Of a stretch of DNA of 32,855 bases, positions 1 to 7,654 are shown piece by piece. A program made the position numbers and the translations under genes. This stretch comes from Myxococcota bacterium (GTDB taxonomy: Bacteria > Myxococcota_A > Polyangia > Polyangiales > Houyiibacteriaceae). The notes beneath the pieces were generated by a model. That model made no database searches and was not told the origin of the DNA. It saw only the letters and a list, made by a program, of their open reading frames with translations. Every line of letters starts with the position of its first letter. The stretch's first letter is position 1. The stretch spans positions 1-32,855 of the forward strand of contig JANQQS010000134.1 in assembly GCA_028284955.1 (NCBI GenBank). The letters are read 5' to 3'.

Positions 1-60
1 GCTTACCTCCGTTCCTCGGGCCTCGGAGTACCGAACTGTACGCCTTCGGCCCTGCGGTAC

Positions 61-79
61 GGGGGCGCTCGCAATCAGA
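61..79 (+). repeat. Repeat B copy 1 (core)
   Basis: The 19-nt core GGGGGCGCTCGCAATCAGA is found again, reverse-complemented, at 10060-10078. It is preceded by a GTAC-GTAC inverted repeat (27-42) that resembles the GAGGTAC/GTACCTC hairpin beside copy 2. Downstream similarity (a CAAA tract) continues for a few bases and then fades. This copy faces the opposite way to copy 2. Confidence 0.6.
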
Positions 80-132
80 ACAAAGCATCGCTGCTCTACG
101 ACATCGACGACAACCGCGATCAACGCTGGGTT

Positions 133-169
133 CCAGACCCTCAAATAGCAAACGGCCAGACCCTCAAAT
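133..169 (-). repeat. Two copies of the 23-bp repeat A arm unit
   Basis: CCAGACCCTCAAAT occurs at 133-146 and again at 156-169, a 23-bp period. On the minus strand each reads TTTGAGGGTCTGG, the first arm of repeat A hairpin 1. The same unit is iterated upstream of repeat A copy 2 at 21640-21687. No full repeat A follows here, so this is either a solo array or the edge of a decayed copy. Confidence 0.75.
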
Positions 170-276
170 TAACGGCGCGCGGGTTGCGTTGAGTTGGCTT
201 TTGGGGAATACCTCGCCCTCCGAACTTGGGGATAGCTTGGGAGGGCTCGGTGTCGGGGCCTCGAGGAGGGAGTATC

Positions 277-1128
277 ATGACCAGGCGTTCGTGCGCTGGC
301 TTGGCAGTATTCGGGGCGGCATGGGTGGCTTTTGCGGCATCGGCGAGTGCTCAAACGTTGGTCGCCGACGATGATCGCGAGCGGGCGACCACCGAAGCTC
401 CGGAAAAGGACGAGTTGAATTGGGCGGCGTCGGCGGGTGGCGTCATCAGCACCGGCAATACCGAGTCGTGGCAGCTAACCGCGGGGTCGACGTTTCGCTC
501 CGTGTTCGGTTCACACGGAATCGGAGCCGAGGCAGCGTTCAACTACGGCCAGGCGAATCTGGAAGACGACATGGGGGTTCGCGACGGGTTCGACGAAACC
601 GCTAAGAATTTCAATGGCCGCCTTCGCTATGACTACTTTCTCACGCCCAACGATGCGCTCTTCATCGCGGGAGTGTACCGGTGGGACCCGTTCGCCGGTC
701 TCGATGCACGAGTTCAGGTGCAGGCTGGTTACTTGCGTAACCTGTACGCCGTAGAAAACCACCGGCTCTGGGGTGAGGCCGGTTACGACATCACCTACGA
801 CAACTTCGACCCCGATCCGCTGCTTGATGAAAACGATCCGACGATTATTTTGGACGGGACCGCAGTGGTTCACGCGGCGCGGCTCTACCTCGGCTACGAC
901 AACCAGCTCAACGAAGCGGTCCAGTTCCTCGCGGGATTGGAAGCGCTCGTCAACGTCGAGGACGCGGAGGACACTCGTCTCAACGGGGACGCTGCGTTGC
1001 GGTCCTCGGTAGCCGACAATCTAAAGCTCGAAGTCAAGTTCCGGCTTCAGTTCGATAACGTTCCGGTTCCTGGCGCCGAGAACCTCGATACGACGACTAC
1101 GGTGAGCGTGATCTACACGCTGATCTAG
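277..1128 (+). CDS. DUF481-family outer-membrane protein
   Basis: This 283-residue protein has a clear Sec signal peptide (MTRRS, a hydrophobic stretch to AASASA, cleavage before QTLVADD). The body alternates short polar and aromatic strands (GGVISTGNTES, GRLRYDYFLTPNDALFIAGVYRWDPFAGL, RLYLGYDNQLNE) and ends in a strand with terminal SVIYTLI. This is the pattern of the DUF481 (YdiY-like) outer-membrane beta-barrel family, whose function is poorly known. The ATG at 277 was chosen over one at 226 because GAGGAGGG lies at 263-270 with a 6-nt gap and the signal peptide begins there. It is followed 52 bp downstream by an MscS gene on the same strand, so it may head the envelope cluster. The family assignment is fairly firm and the role is unknown. 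Confidence 0.8.
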   Translation: MTRRSCAGLAVFGAAWVAFAASASAQTLVADDDRERATTEAPEKDELNWAASAGGVISTGNTESWQLTAGSTFRSVFGSHGIGAEAAFNYGQANLEDDMGVRDGFDETAKNFNGRLRYDYFLTPNDALFIAGVYRWDPFAGLDARVQVQAGYLRNLYAVENHRLWGEAGYDITYDNFDPDPLLDENDPTIILDGTAVVHAARLYLGYDNQLNEAVQFLAGLEALVNVEDAEDTRLNGDAALRSSVADNLKLEVKFRLQFDNVPVPGAENLDTTTTVSVIYTLI

Positions 1129-1180
1129 GGCCGCCGCCGCAATATCGTTACAACAACCGTTTCACACAGCGGAGTCGATC

Positions 1181-2020
1181 ATGAAAGAGCTTGAATCGTT
1201 GATGGGATCTGCCGGTCATTTGGTGGCGACCTGGGGCGTGCGGATCGCTGGCGCGCTGGTGGCCCTATTCATTGGCTGGGTCGTGGCCGGATGGGCTCGG
1301 CGCAGCGTGCAGCGAACGCTCGAAAAGCGGAATTTTGACCTGACCTTGGGCCGATTTTTCGCGAACATGGTTCGCTACCTGATTTTGGTCGGGGTGGTAC
1401 TCGGCGTCTTGGGCGTGTTCGGGATTGAGACGTCAAGCTTCGCCGCCCTGATTGCAGCAGGCGGTTTGGCCATTGGTTTGGCGTTTCAGGGGACGCTGAG
1501 CAACTTTGCGGCGGGCGTCATGCTGCTCGTATTTCGACCGTTCAAGGTTGGCGACGTCGTGAGTGCGGGCGGAGTGACGGGGAAGGTTGTGGAAATCGAG
1601 CTGTTCACTTGCGAATTCGCGACGCCGGACAATCGGCGGATCATTGTGCCCAACAGTGCAATCTTCGGCTCAACGATCGAAAACGTGACGCACCACCCGA
1701 CACGAAGGGTCGACGTGAGCGTGGGCTGCGACTACGGAGCAGACATTGACCAGACACGCAGCGTGCTGGAATCCAGCGTGACGGAGGTCCCTGGTGTGCT
1801 TTCAGATCCTGCTCCGCAGATTTTTCTGGATAGCCTAGGGGCTTCGTCGGTCGATTGGCAGGTCCGAGTTTGGTGCAAAACCGAGGACTACTGGGACGTC
1901 CGCCAGGCGGCGACTCGCGCGGTGAAAGTCGCTTTGGACAAGGCGGCTATCGGCATTCCGTTCCCTCAGATGGATGTGCATTTGGACAAGGATGCGGTAC
2001 AAGCACTCGGACGGCGCTGA
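1181..2020 (+). CDS. mscS: Small-conductance mechanosensitive channel (MscS family)
   Basis: This 279-residue protein is close to the 286 of E. coli MscS. Three membrane helices are visible: about 19-40, 62-82 and 86-118. The third is the Gly/Ala-rich pore helix (AALIAAGGLAIGLAFQGTLSNFAAG), followed by the family signature LLVFRPFKVGDVV. The beta domain (TGKVVEIELFTCEFATPDNRRIIVPNSAIFGSTIENVT) and the C-terminal alpha/beta domain complete the fold. MscS channels open under membrane tension and release solutes during hypo-osmotic shock at the inner membrane. The ATG is preceded by GGAG at 1171-1174. The gene lies between outer-membrane protein genes, consistent with an envelope stress role. 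Confidence 0.95.
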   Translation: MKELESLMGSAGHLVATWGVRIAGALVALFIGWVVAGWARRSVQRTLEKRNFDLTLGRFFANMVRYLILVGVVLGVLGVFGIETSSFAALIAAGGLAIGLAFQGTLSNFAAGVMLLVFRPFKVGDVVSAGGVTGKVVEIELFTCEFATPDNRRIIVPNSAIFGSTIENVTHHPTRRVDVSVGCDYGADIDQTRSVLESSVTEVPGVLSDPAPQIFLDSLGASSVDWQVRVWCKTEDYWDVRQAATRAVKVALDKAAIGIPFPQMDVHLDKDAVQALGRR

Positions 2021-2058
2021 TCGCGCGCTCTGTCCCCCAACATGAAGGAACTGCCGAA

Positions 2059-2235
2059 ATGAAAGAAATGATTGTCGAACAGCTCAAATCTCGTGTCGGT
2101 CTTTCTCAGGAACAAGCGACGAAAGCCGCGGAAGTGGTTGTCGAAATTGTCGAGAGCAAAGGGGGCGAACTCAAAGACAAGCTCGGCGGGCTGGGCGACA
2201 TGGCTGGAGGTCTGCTCGGCGGAAAGAAGGACTGA
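2059..2235 (+). CDS. Small helical protein of unknown function
   Basis: The 58-residue product begins MKEMIVEQLKSRVGLSQEQ, continues with a charged amphipathic helix (ATKAAEVVVEIVESKGGELKD) and ends in a Gly-rich tail (GLGDMAGGLLGGKKD). Short proteins of this shape, a helix-turn pattern plus a GGLLGG tail, are common beside envelope genes but I cannot name a family with confidence. GAAGGAA at 2044-2050 is a good ribosome-binding site 8 nt before the ATG, and a second in-frame ATG at 2068 is possible. It ends 5 bp before the OmpA gene starts, so co-translation is likely. There is no signal peptide or membrane segment, so a cytoplasmic role is inferred. Confidence 0.7.
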   Translation: MKEMIVEQLKSRVGLSQEQATKAAEVVVEIVESKGGELKDKLGGLGDMAGGLLGGKKD

Positions 2236-2240
2236 GGCGC

Positions 2241-3581
2241 GTGACTCGTCGCCTACTTCCTCTGATTGCGCTGGTTGCGGGCGCGTCGTCGTTGCCGGCG
2301 CCAGCGCTCGCGGAAAGCGGTCAACTGAACTTGCATCTGGATTTAGGAGTCGGCGCGCCGTTCACGGGGCCGACTCGTCCGCAAGCGCGCGATTCAGAAA
2401 CCGCGGCAGGGGGGGTCGGCTGGGTCGGTTTGGACTGGCAGTTCGAGCGGCCGTGGGCCATCGAGGCGCTCTTGGGCATCGGTGGATTTGCCCAGAGTCT
2501 GCCGACCAGCAATCGCGACGGAACGCGATACACGTCGTTTGGCGTGGGGGCGCGTTGGCGGCCTTTAGACAATCGGAAGGGATACGCCGCGCGGAATCCG
2601 CGGGGGGATATCTGGGGCAACCTCTGGGTTTCGAGTCACGCGGGTTTTCACAAGTACGATAGCCGCCAGTTCGGATTTGACGTCGCCGCGGGTTACGAGT
2701 TTTCGGTGATCAAGCCGTTGCAGGTTGGTGTCTTCGCGCGGTCGGTATTTGCGCTGGGCGGTGACAACGACGGTATGGACGCATTCATTGTTGGCGGAAT
2801 AAGTCTGTCCATTGATGTGATGCGGGAGCCGGCTGCACCCGACGCGGATGGTGACGGACTGTCGGACGAGAAAGAAGCCGAACTCGGGACGAACCCCAAC
2901 CATCCCGATACAGACGGCGATGGCTTGCTTGATGGGTTGGAGTTCAACACCGGGACGGACCCACTGCAGTCGGATTCAGACGCGGACGGCCTCAATGACT
3001 CGCTGGAGGACGCCGACCGCGACGGTCGCCTCGACGACATGGAGACCGATCCGCGACATGCGGACACCGACAAAGGGGGACTGCCGGATCCCGACGAGGT
3101 TCGAGACCCACGTCAAGATCCGCGCTTCGCGGGGGATGACGATTCCGACTCGGATGGTGTTGCGAATCCTTTTGATGAATGTCCTGGAACCACCGAGAAT
3201 CGTCCGGTCGACGCGGCGGGGTGCCCCCATATGCCAGAAGGCCGTTTTGCGCTTGAGGGCGTGAGTTTCGAAACGGGTAGTGCGCAGATCCGGCCCGAGT
3301 CCGAGAAAACGTTGAATGAGGCGCTGGAGATGCTTCGCCGCCATCCGAACGTTCGCGTGGAAATCGCCGGGCATACCGATAATGTCGGGTCGGCCGCGGG
3401 AAACCGTCGGCTTTCGCAGAAGCGGGCGGAGGCGATTCGTTCCTGGATGGTGGGGAAGGGCTTGTCCGCGAAGCGATTCACGGTGCGCGGTTACGGCTCT
3501 TCGGAGCCCGTGGAGACCAACGAAACCGAAGCCGGGCGTGCGCGCAACCGAAGGATAGAATTCCGGCGGCTGGACCAGTAG
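2241..3581 (+). CDS. OmpA-family protein with thrombospondin type-3 repeats
   Basis: This is a 446-residue protein with a signal peptide ending PALA before ESGQ. Residues about 25-195 look like an outer-membrane beta barrel. Then come Asp-rich calcium-binding TSP3 repeats (DADGDGLSDEKEAELGTNP, DTDGDGLLDGLE, DSDADGLND) to about residue 310. The C-terminal OmpA peptidoglycan-binding domain contains GHTDNVGSAAGNRRLSQKRA, the RGYGSSEP turn and the final RNRRIEF. The TSP3 linker probably holds the barrel away from the wall-binding domain. The start is GTG with only a weak site upstream, and the gene follows the small gene by 5 bp. Architecture is clear; the partner or ligand is unknown. Confidence 0.92.
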   Translation: MTRRLLPLIALVAGASSLPAPALAESGQLNLHLDLGVGAPFTGPTRPQARDSETAAGGVGWVGLDWQFERPWAIEALLGIGGFAQSLPTSNRDGTRYTSFGVGARWRPLDNRKGYAARNPRGDIWGNLWVSSHAGFHKYDSRQFGFDVAAGYEFSVIKPLQVGVFARSVFALGGDNDGMDAFIVGGISLSIDVMREPAAPDADGDGLSDEKEAELGTNPNHPDTDGDGLLDGLEFNTGTDPLQSDSDADGLNDSLEDADRDGRLDDMETDPRHADTDKGGLPDPDEVRDPRQDPRFAGDDDSDSDGVANPFDECPGTTENRPVDAAGCPHMPEGRFALEGVSFETGSAQIRPESEKTLNEALEMLRRHPNVRVEIAGHTDNVGSAAGNRRLSQKRAEAIRSWMVGKGLSAKRFTVRGYGSSEPVETNETEAGRARNRRIEFRRLDQ

Positions 3582-3607
3582 GTCTTGTCCGCCACGGCGC
3601 GCGAAGC

Positions 3608-4225
3608 ATGAAAACTGTGTTCAAGCTAGCGGGGTGGGTCGCCGCGCTCGGTTTGGTTGGGGCTGGCGTGCTTAGGGCGTTTTTCGTGCTTGATGTCGTT
3701 GTAGGCCACGATGCCATGGCGCCCACGGTGCTTGCGGGCGAGCGCGTCTTGGTGTGGCGCAGTGCGTCCATCGAGCTCGGCGACGTGGTCTTGTGTCATC
3801 ATCCGTCGCGCCCGGGGACCTACGTTTTGGGGCGTGTGATCGCGCGAGCGGGGATGACGATATCCACCAATGGCGGCGATTTGGTCGTCTCCGGAACTTC
3901 GGCGGAGCGTGATATTCAAGGGACGCTCGACTTTCACGACAGCATTTCCGGGGTGAGCAAGCGGGTCGAGACGGGAATCGAGAAGTTTGGTAATACGGAT
4001 CACGAGTATTTTGTCGATGCGCACCGACCGCTCTCGATACGGCGGCCGATTGAAGTAAGAAGAGGACTCTATTTGATCGGTGACTACCGGAGTGCGCTAG
4101 GCTTTGATAGTCGGTCGTTTGGCGAGGTCGACCCGGCGTCGTGTCTAGGAACCATTTTCATGCGATTATGGCCGGCGGAGAATCGGGATGATTTCGGTCA
4201 TCGTATGTTCGATATCATTCGATAG
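3608..4225 (+). CDS. Signal peptidase I-like protein lacking catalytic residues
   Basis: The 205-residue protein has one N-terminal membrane helix (about 7-31) and the S26 (LepB) fold motifs. The box that normally reads GSMxPTL reads HDAMAPTV here (34-41), so Ala36 stands where the nucleophile Ser should be. The general-base box, normally KRVxGxPGD, reads GRVIARAGM (75-83), so Gly75 replaces the Lys. The structural C-terminal box is kept: GDYRSALGFDSRSFGEV (158-174). It should therefore be a membrane-anchored periplasmic pseudoprotease rather than a working signal peptidase. It sits 15 bp before the FHA sigma-54 activator gene, suggesting co-transcription. A sensor or chaperone role is only an inference. 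The ATG has no strong ribosome-binding site. Confidence 0.8.
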   Translation: MKTVFKLAGWVAALGLVGAGVLRAFFVLDVVVGHDAMAPTVLAGERVLVWRSASIELGDVVLCHHPSRPGTYVLGRVIARAGMTISTNGGDLVVSGTSAERDIQGTLDFHDSISGVSKRVETGIEKFGNTDHEYFVDAHRPLSIRRPIEVRRGLYLIGDYRSALGFDSRSFGEVDPASCLGTIFMRLWPAENRDDFGHRMFDIIR

Positions 4226-4240
4226 CGAGGGGCGGCCGAC

Positions 4241-5593
4241 TTGAAGGAAGGATTGACCACATTGCGGGATGACTCGGCCGAAGCCGAGCGGATGGTGCGT
4301 GCGCTTCGAGGGCTGCGGGTACGCGTGGAATCGGGTGCAGAGGCAGGCCAGGAGGTCACTACCGAGGCAGGCGGAAGCATTGCGGTGGGAGCGGCGGCGG
4401 ACAATGAGCTTCAGCTCAGCGACGCCACGGTGAGCCGCTATCATCTCGAGGTACACGCCACGCCTGACGGGATTCGGGTGCGAGATCTGGGTAGCCTGAA
4501 CGGCACCTGGCTTTCGGATGTCCGGGTGGAGAGCGCGTTGGTTCCGTATGGCACGCGACTGGGGGTGGGCAAAACCGTCCTTCGCGTTGAGCTCGGTGGC
4601 GACGCGTCGCGTTCTGCGCGTGCGGACCATGTGTCGGTTCCGGGGCTCATCGCTCAGAGTCCGGTGATGATGAACGTAGCGCGGACCGTTCAGCGTATCG
4701 GGCCCACCATTGTCTCGGTTCTTCTTCATGGCGAGACAGGTACCGGAAAAGAGGTCGTTGCGCGCGCTATCCATGATTGCTCAGAGCGCGCCAGCAAACC
4801 GTTCATCGTAGTCGATTGCGGCTCGATGGCCCCTACGCTGATCGCGTCCGAGCTTTTTGGCCACGAACGTGGCGCATTTACGGGGGCGGACCGGCGCCAT
4901 ATTGGCGCATTCGAACGAGCCGACGGCGGCACGATTTTTCTCGATGAAATCGGCGAGCTACCGCTCGACGTTCAACCGTCTCTACTGGGTGTACTCGAAC
5001 GGATGCGGTTTCGCCGGGTTGGTGGCGACCGGGAGATCGGAGTCAATGTTCGTGTGATTTCCGCGACGCATCGCGACTTACGGCAAGCCGCAAACACCGG
5101 TGCGTTTCGGGCGGATTTGTATTTTCGACTCGCCGTGACCCGCATCGCCGTGCCTGCGCTAAGGGAGAGACCGGGCGATATCGAACCGCTGGTGCGTCAT
5201 TTTGCCGAGCAAATAACAGGAGATCCGGGCGCGATGCCCTTTGACCCAGCGACGCTTGCATCCCTCCGCGAATACCATTGGGCAGGAAACGTGCGCGAGT
5301 TGCGCAATGTCGTCGAAAGCGCGATTGCAGTGGGCCAAATCCTGCTTGATGGGCGCCCCATCTCTCAGGGGCCGGCCCCCGCTCAGCCGGGCACAAAGGT
5401 CCCCTCAGAATCTGGCCCCGTCGCCAGACTGCCTTATCGAGACGCGCGCGCCGAAGCGATCGCGGCGTTTGAGCGAAGCTATCTCGGATCTTTGATTTCC
5501 GACTGCAGTGGCAATGCCTCAGAAGCCGCACGACGAGCGAAAATGGATCGCGCGTACCTCGTCAGCCTGCTGAAAAAACACGGCATGCGCTGA
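4241..5593 (+). CDS. FHA-domain sigma-54-dependent transcriptional activator
   Basis: This is a 450-residue regulator. An FHA phosphothreonine-binding domain (about 25-117; SRYH at 65-68, GSLNGT at 84-89) precedes a sigma-54 AAA+ domain: Walker A GETGTGK at 164-170, the sigma-54 contact loop GAFTGA at 211-216, Walker B ending LDEIGEL at 234-240, and arginine-finger region [10 protein letters not shown] Fis-type helix-turn-helix closes it ([23 protein letters not shown]). It would bind DNA upstream of -24/-12 promoters and use ATP to open sigma-54 polymerase, gated by a phosphorylated partner. The TTG start is supported by GAGGGG at 4227-4232, 8 nt upstream; an ATG at 4292 would cut only the non-domain N-terminus. 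The FHA input is typical of Myxococcota, and the kinase at 8722-9957 is one possible partner. Confidence 0.95.
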   Translation: MKEGLTTLRDDSAEAERMVRALRGLRVRVESGAEAGQEVTTEAGGSIAVGAAADNELQLSDATVSRYHLEVHATPDGIRVRDLGSLNGTWLSDVRVESALVPYGTRLGVGKTVLRVELGGDASRSARADHVSVPGLIAQSPVMMNVARTVQRIGPTIVSVLLHGETGTGKEVVARAIHDCSERASKPFIVVDCGSMAPTLIASELFGHERGAFTGADRRHIGAFERADGGTIFLDEIGELPLDVQPSLLGVLERMRFRRVGGDREIGVNVRVISATHRDLRQAANTGAFRADLYFRLAVTRIAVPALRERPGDIEPLVRHFAEQITGDPGAMPFDPATLASLREYHWAGNVRELRNVVESAIAVGQILLDGRPISQGPAPAQPGTKVPSESGPVARLPYRDARAEAIAAFERSYLGSLISDCSGNASEAARRAKMDRAYLVSLLKKHGMR

Positions 5594-5611
5594 GCAGTGA
5601 GCTCTGTTTTT

Positions 5612-5820
5612 AGGGTCTGGCACCCAGACCCTCTCGGCCGGGATACGATCCCGGCCGATTCACCCAAGCTCCCCCGCCAGGCTGCACGTGGCCTGGTTAC
5701 GTGGGGGTGAACTGCCGGGGCCCCGCCGCTACGCGGTGGGGCGGACGCGACAGCGGCCGGAGTCGGGTGGGGGTTCCCCGCGGGGCGTACCCGCGGGGGG
5801 GAGGGTTTGCATCAAACTCT
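5612..5820 (+). repeat. Repeat A copy 1 (full, six hairpins)
   Basis: Six consecutive hairpins: H1 5612-5632 (AGGGTCTGG, loop CAC), H2 5635-5657 (CGGCCGGGAT, loop ACG), H3 5720-5742 (GCCCCGCCGC, loop TAC, one G-T pair), H4 5743-5758 (GGACGC, loop GACA, one mismatch), H5 5776-5798 (CCCCGCGGG, loop GCGTA), H6 5802-5820 (AGGGTTTG, loop CAT). Between H2 and H3 lies a linker beginning ATTCACCCAAGCTCCCCC. In this copy TTCACCC (5659-5665) can pair with GGGTGAA (5705-5711) and CCAGGC (5677-5682) with GCCTGG (5691-5696). It fills the gap between two convergent genes, and H6 overlaps the stop codon of the minus-strand gene. Confidence 0.9.
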
Positions 5821-7531
5821 ACTTCGATCTTGGAATGGGCTGAGGCTTATGCGCACTCAGGCTCCGGTCGTCGACGCCAACTCCGGGAACCGCGGGCAAC
5901 GCACCCGGAGGCTTGGGGGTTGCTTCGGGAGGGGCTACCGATTTTCGCGCCGGCAATGAACTTCGCGGCGCGGGAAGGTCCGGAAACCAACTGAAGAACT
6001 GACGCAGCTTGTCCTTCTGGGGCGGAGGGAGGTAATCGAAGTTCACTCCGCGGTCGCTGATTTCCCAAAACTCCGCCGACTTCACGCTCAAGAGCTCGTC
6101 GCGAATGGACGCCATGCGTTCACGCCGCTCCCCGGCCATATCCCGAAATACCTCCTCGGCAAGTTCACGATTGCCCTTCAGCAGGTAGTGCGTGGCGAGT
6201 TTGACCTGCGCTTTGCGCACGCCTCGCAAGCTCTGCTCTTGCACCTCGCCTTCACTCTCCTTGTCGACTTCGAGGAAAATACGCAGCAGCTCGGGTGCGG
6301 CTGGGCTGCCGCGGTCAAACGCGTATTCGTTCAGCGCACAAAGATCGTAGGCCACGGTTTCGAGAATGAACGGGAGCTTCGCATGAAACGAAACCAATCC
6401 ATAGTATTGAAAGTGGCGAGCGATATCGATGGCGAGCGCTCCATCTTCCAAGTCGAGCACGCTTTCGGCGAGCAAGCGATATTGGTTGAGGACGTTGTAC
6501 GCGGTGCGCACGTCGCGAGCATTGATCGTCGAGCGCAGATAGGTGTTAAAGAATTTCACGACCAGCTCGTACAGCTGACGATTGCCGACATCGATGGCCG
6601 CGTTTGCAATGTGCCGAGTATTGATCGCGATGAGGTAGTTGATATCGCGCATGCGATTCAGTGCTTCGTTGTACAGCGTCTGGTATTTGCGCAGGATTTT
6701 CATTTCAAACCAGATCTGCCGGTCGGTGACCGCACGCAAAACATCTTGAGACATCGACACGAAATCGGGGTTGTGGCTGAGCTCTCCTTCAATACGAAAC
6801 CAATCCGCGCTGAGATCTCGCCGCACCGATTGGTAATCGATAATCATTGCTCGGAGCGCATCGACGCTCGCCATCGAGACACCTTTGTCTTTGTGCTCCA
6901 TGGCGTTAAGACCGACGTCAGCGAGCTGTTCAACACCTCGGCTGGCCTCCGCCTGACGCTGTTCCACCGACATCCGCCGCCGTCGACGACGAATGGTATC
7001 GATGGCGTGAAGACGCATGCGATGCACAATCTGAATAGGGTTCAGAAACGAAAATACGAACGCAAAATACGGCAACAAAATCAGCAAGCATAGCGCGAGC
7101 ATGACCATCGAAATCGTGATGCCGAAGTACGGTACGAAACCGCTCGCCGTTTCGCCTGAGCCGTCGAAGGTAATCGCGACAAATACGGCCTGCAGCGCGG
7201 TCACCACAAAGAAGCCCATCACCGCAAAGTTGATAGGCTCCCCGACGAACAGCTCGGTGATCCGATGGGTATAGCGGTTGGACGCGAGCTCAACGATGAT
7301 GGCAACAACAGTAATCGCGATGGCCAGCACTGCAGCGACGACCTCGCCGGCGTTCGAAATCGTGTTCGCGGCCGCTTCTGGATTGGGGTGGTAGAGCAGC
7401 TTGAGATGTGCCAACTCGCCCGTGCTATCGATCCAAAAGCCAAAAAGGAATACGAGGAGCGAAGCGCCTAGCAGAATAAGAAAAGGCAATAGCCAAATGC
7501 GCCACGCGCGCGCTTGATGAGGAACGGACAT
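5819..7531 (-). CDS. DUF2254 predicted membrane protein
   Basis: This 570-residue protein has four N-terminal membrane helices (for example IWLLPFLILLGASLLVFLF and EVVAAVLAIAITVVAIIVEL) and then a long soluble, mostly helical region to the C-terminus. The first two helices with the intervening loop and the second-helix motif followed by RYTHR resemble the DUF2254 family of inner-membrane proteins, whose function is not established. The ATG at 7531 was chosen because GGAG lies just upstream on the minus strand and a charged-then-hydrophobic N-terminus follows. A GTG at 7597 would add 22 polar residues. The last codons run into repeat A copy 1. It is transcribed divergently from the HD-domain gene. 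Confidence 0.75.
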   Translation of the reverse strand: MSVPHQARAWRIWLLPFLILLGASLLVFLFGFWIDSTGELAHLKLLYHPNPEAAANTISNAGEVVAAVLAIAITVVAIIVELASNRYTHRITELFVGEPINFAVMGFFVVTALQAVFVAITFDGSGETASGFVPYFGITISMVMLALCLLILLPYFAFVFSFLNPIQIVHRMRLHAIDTIRRRRRRMSVEQRQAEASRGVEQLADVGLNAMEHKDKGVSMASVDALRAMIIDYQSVRRDLSADWFRIEGELSHNPDFVSMSQDVLRAVTDRQIWFEMKILRKYQTLYNEALNRMRDINYLIAINTRHIANAAIDVGNRQLYELVVKFFNTYLRSTINARDVRTAYNVLNQYRLLAESVLDLEDGALAIDIARHFQYYGLVSFHAKLPFILETVAYDLCALNEYAFDRGSPAAPELLRIFLEVDKESEGEVQEQSLRGVRKAQVKLATHYLLKGNRELAEEVFRDMAGERRERMASIRDELLSVKSAEFWEISDRGVNFDYLPPPQKDKLRQFFSWFPDLPAPRSSLPARKSVAPPEATPKPPGALPAVPGVGVDDRSLSAHKPQPIPRSK

Positions 7532-7614
7532 GGTCTCCGCACCGAGGGTAGTACGTCGGTCTCGAGCCTGGCCAGAAGGTTCCGTGCCCCCCTGCACCCA
7601 CCACTGCGATGGAC

Positions 7615-7643
7615 TTGCACGGATAGGGCGCTGCCTCTATGTT
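7615..7643 (+). promoter_or_regulatory. Candidate sigma-70 promoter for the HD-domain gene
   Basis: TTGCAC (7615-7620) and TATGTT (7638-7643) are separated by 17 nt, a plausible -35/-10 pair in the divergent gap. Transcription would begin about 7650, almost at the ATG at 7655, implying a leaderless or nearly leaderless mRNA. That fits the absence of any ribosome-binding site before this ATG. The match is modest (4 of 6 in the -10 box). Confidence 0.35.
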
Positions 7644-7654
7644 TTTCGGCCGAC

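Larger units (their letters stand above)
1..276. other. Gene-poor window start with repeat remnants
   Basis: No convincing gene is visible. One plus-strand frame is open from base 1 to a TGA at 190-192 (a run containing LLYDIDDNRDQRWVPDPQ), but it crosses repeat B and the 23-bp units and resembles nothing I recognise. It may be the 3' end of a gene that starts outside the window, or chance. The bases from about 170 to 262 show no feature apart from the ribosome-binding site of the next gene. Confidence 0.4.

Noticed and set aside
133-169. CRISPR array from regularly spaced units
   Set aside because: Units of 23-24 bp follow each other with almost no spacer and only two or three copies; no cas genes are present.
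5612-5657. Repeat A hairpins 1-2 as an intrinsic terminator
   Set aside because: The T-run lies before, not after, hairpin 1 on the plus strand, and on the minus strand the hairpin is followed by A residues; a function in mRNA ends is possible but not as a standard terminator.
5701-5994. A 97-residue plus-strand frame across repeat A copy 1
   Set aside because: It is Gly/Arg-rich, made of the hairpins, and the corresponding frame is not kept in other copies.
6188-7093. A 301-residue plus-strand open frame
   Set aside because: It is antisense to the DUF2254 gene and has the His/Arg-rich composition of a shadow frame.
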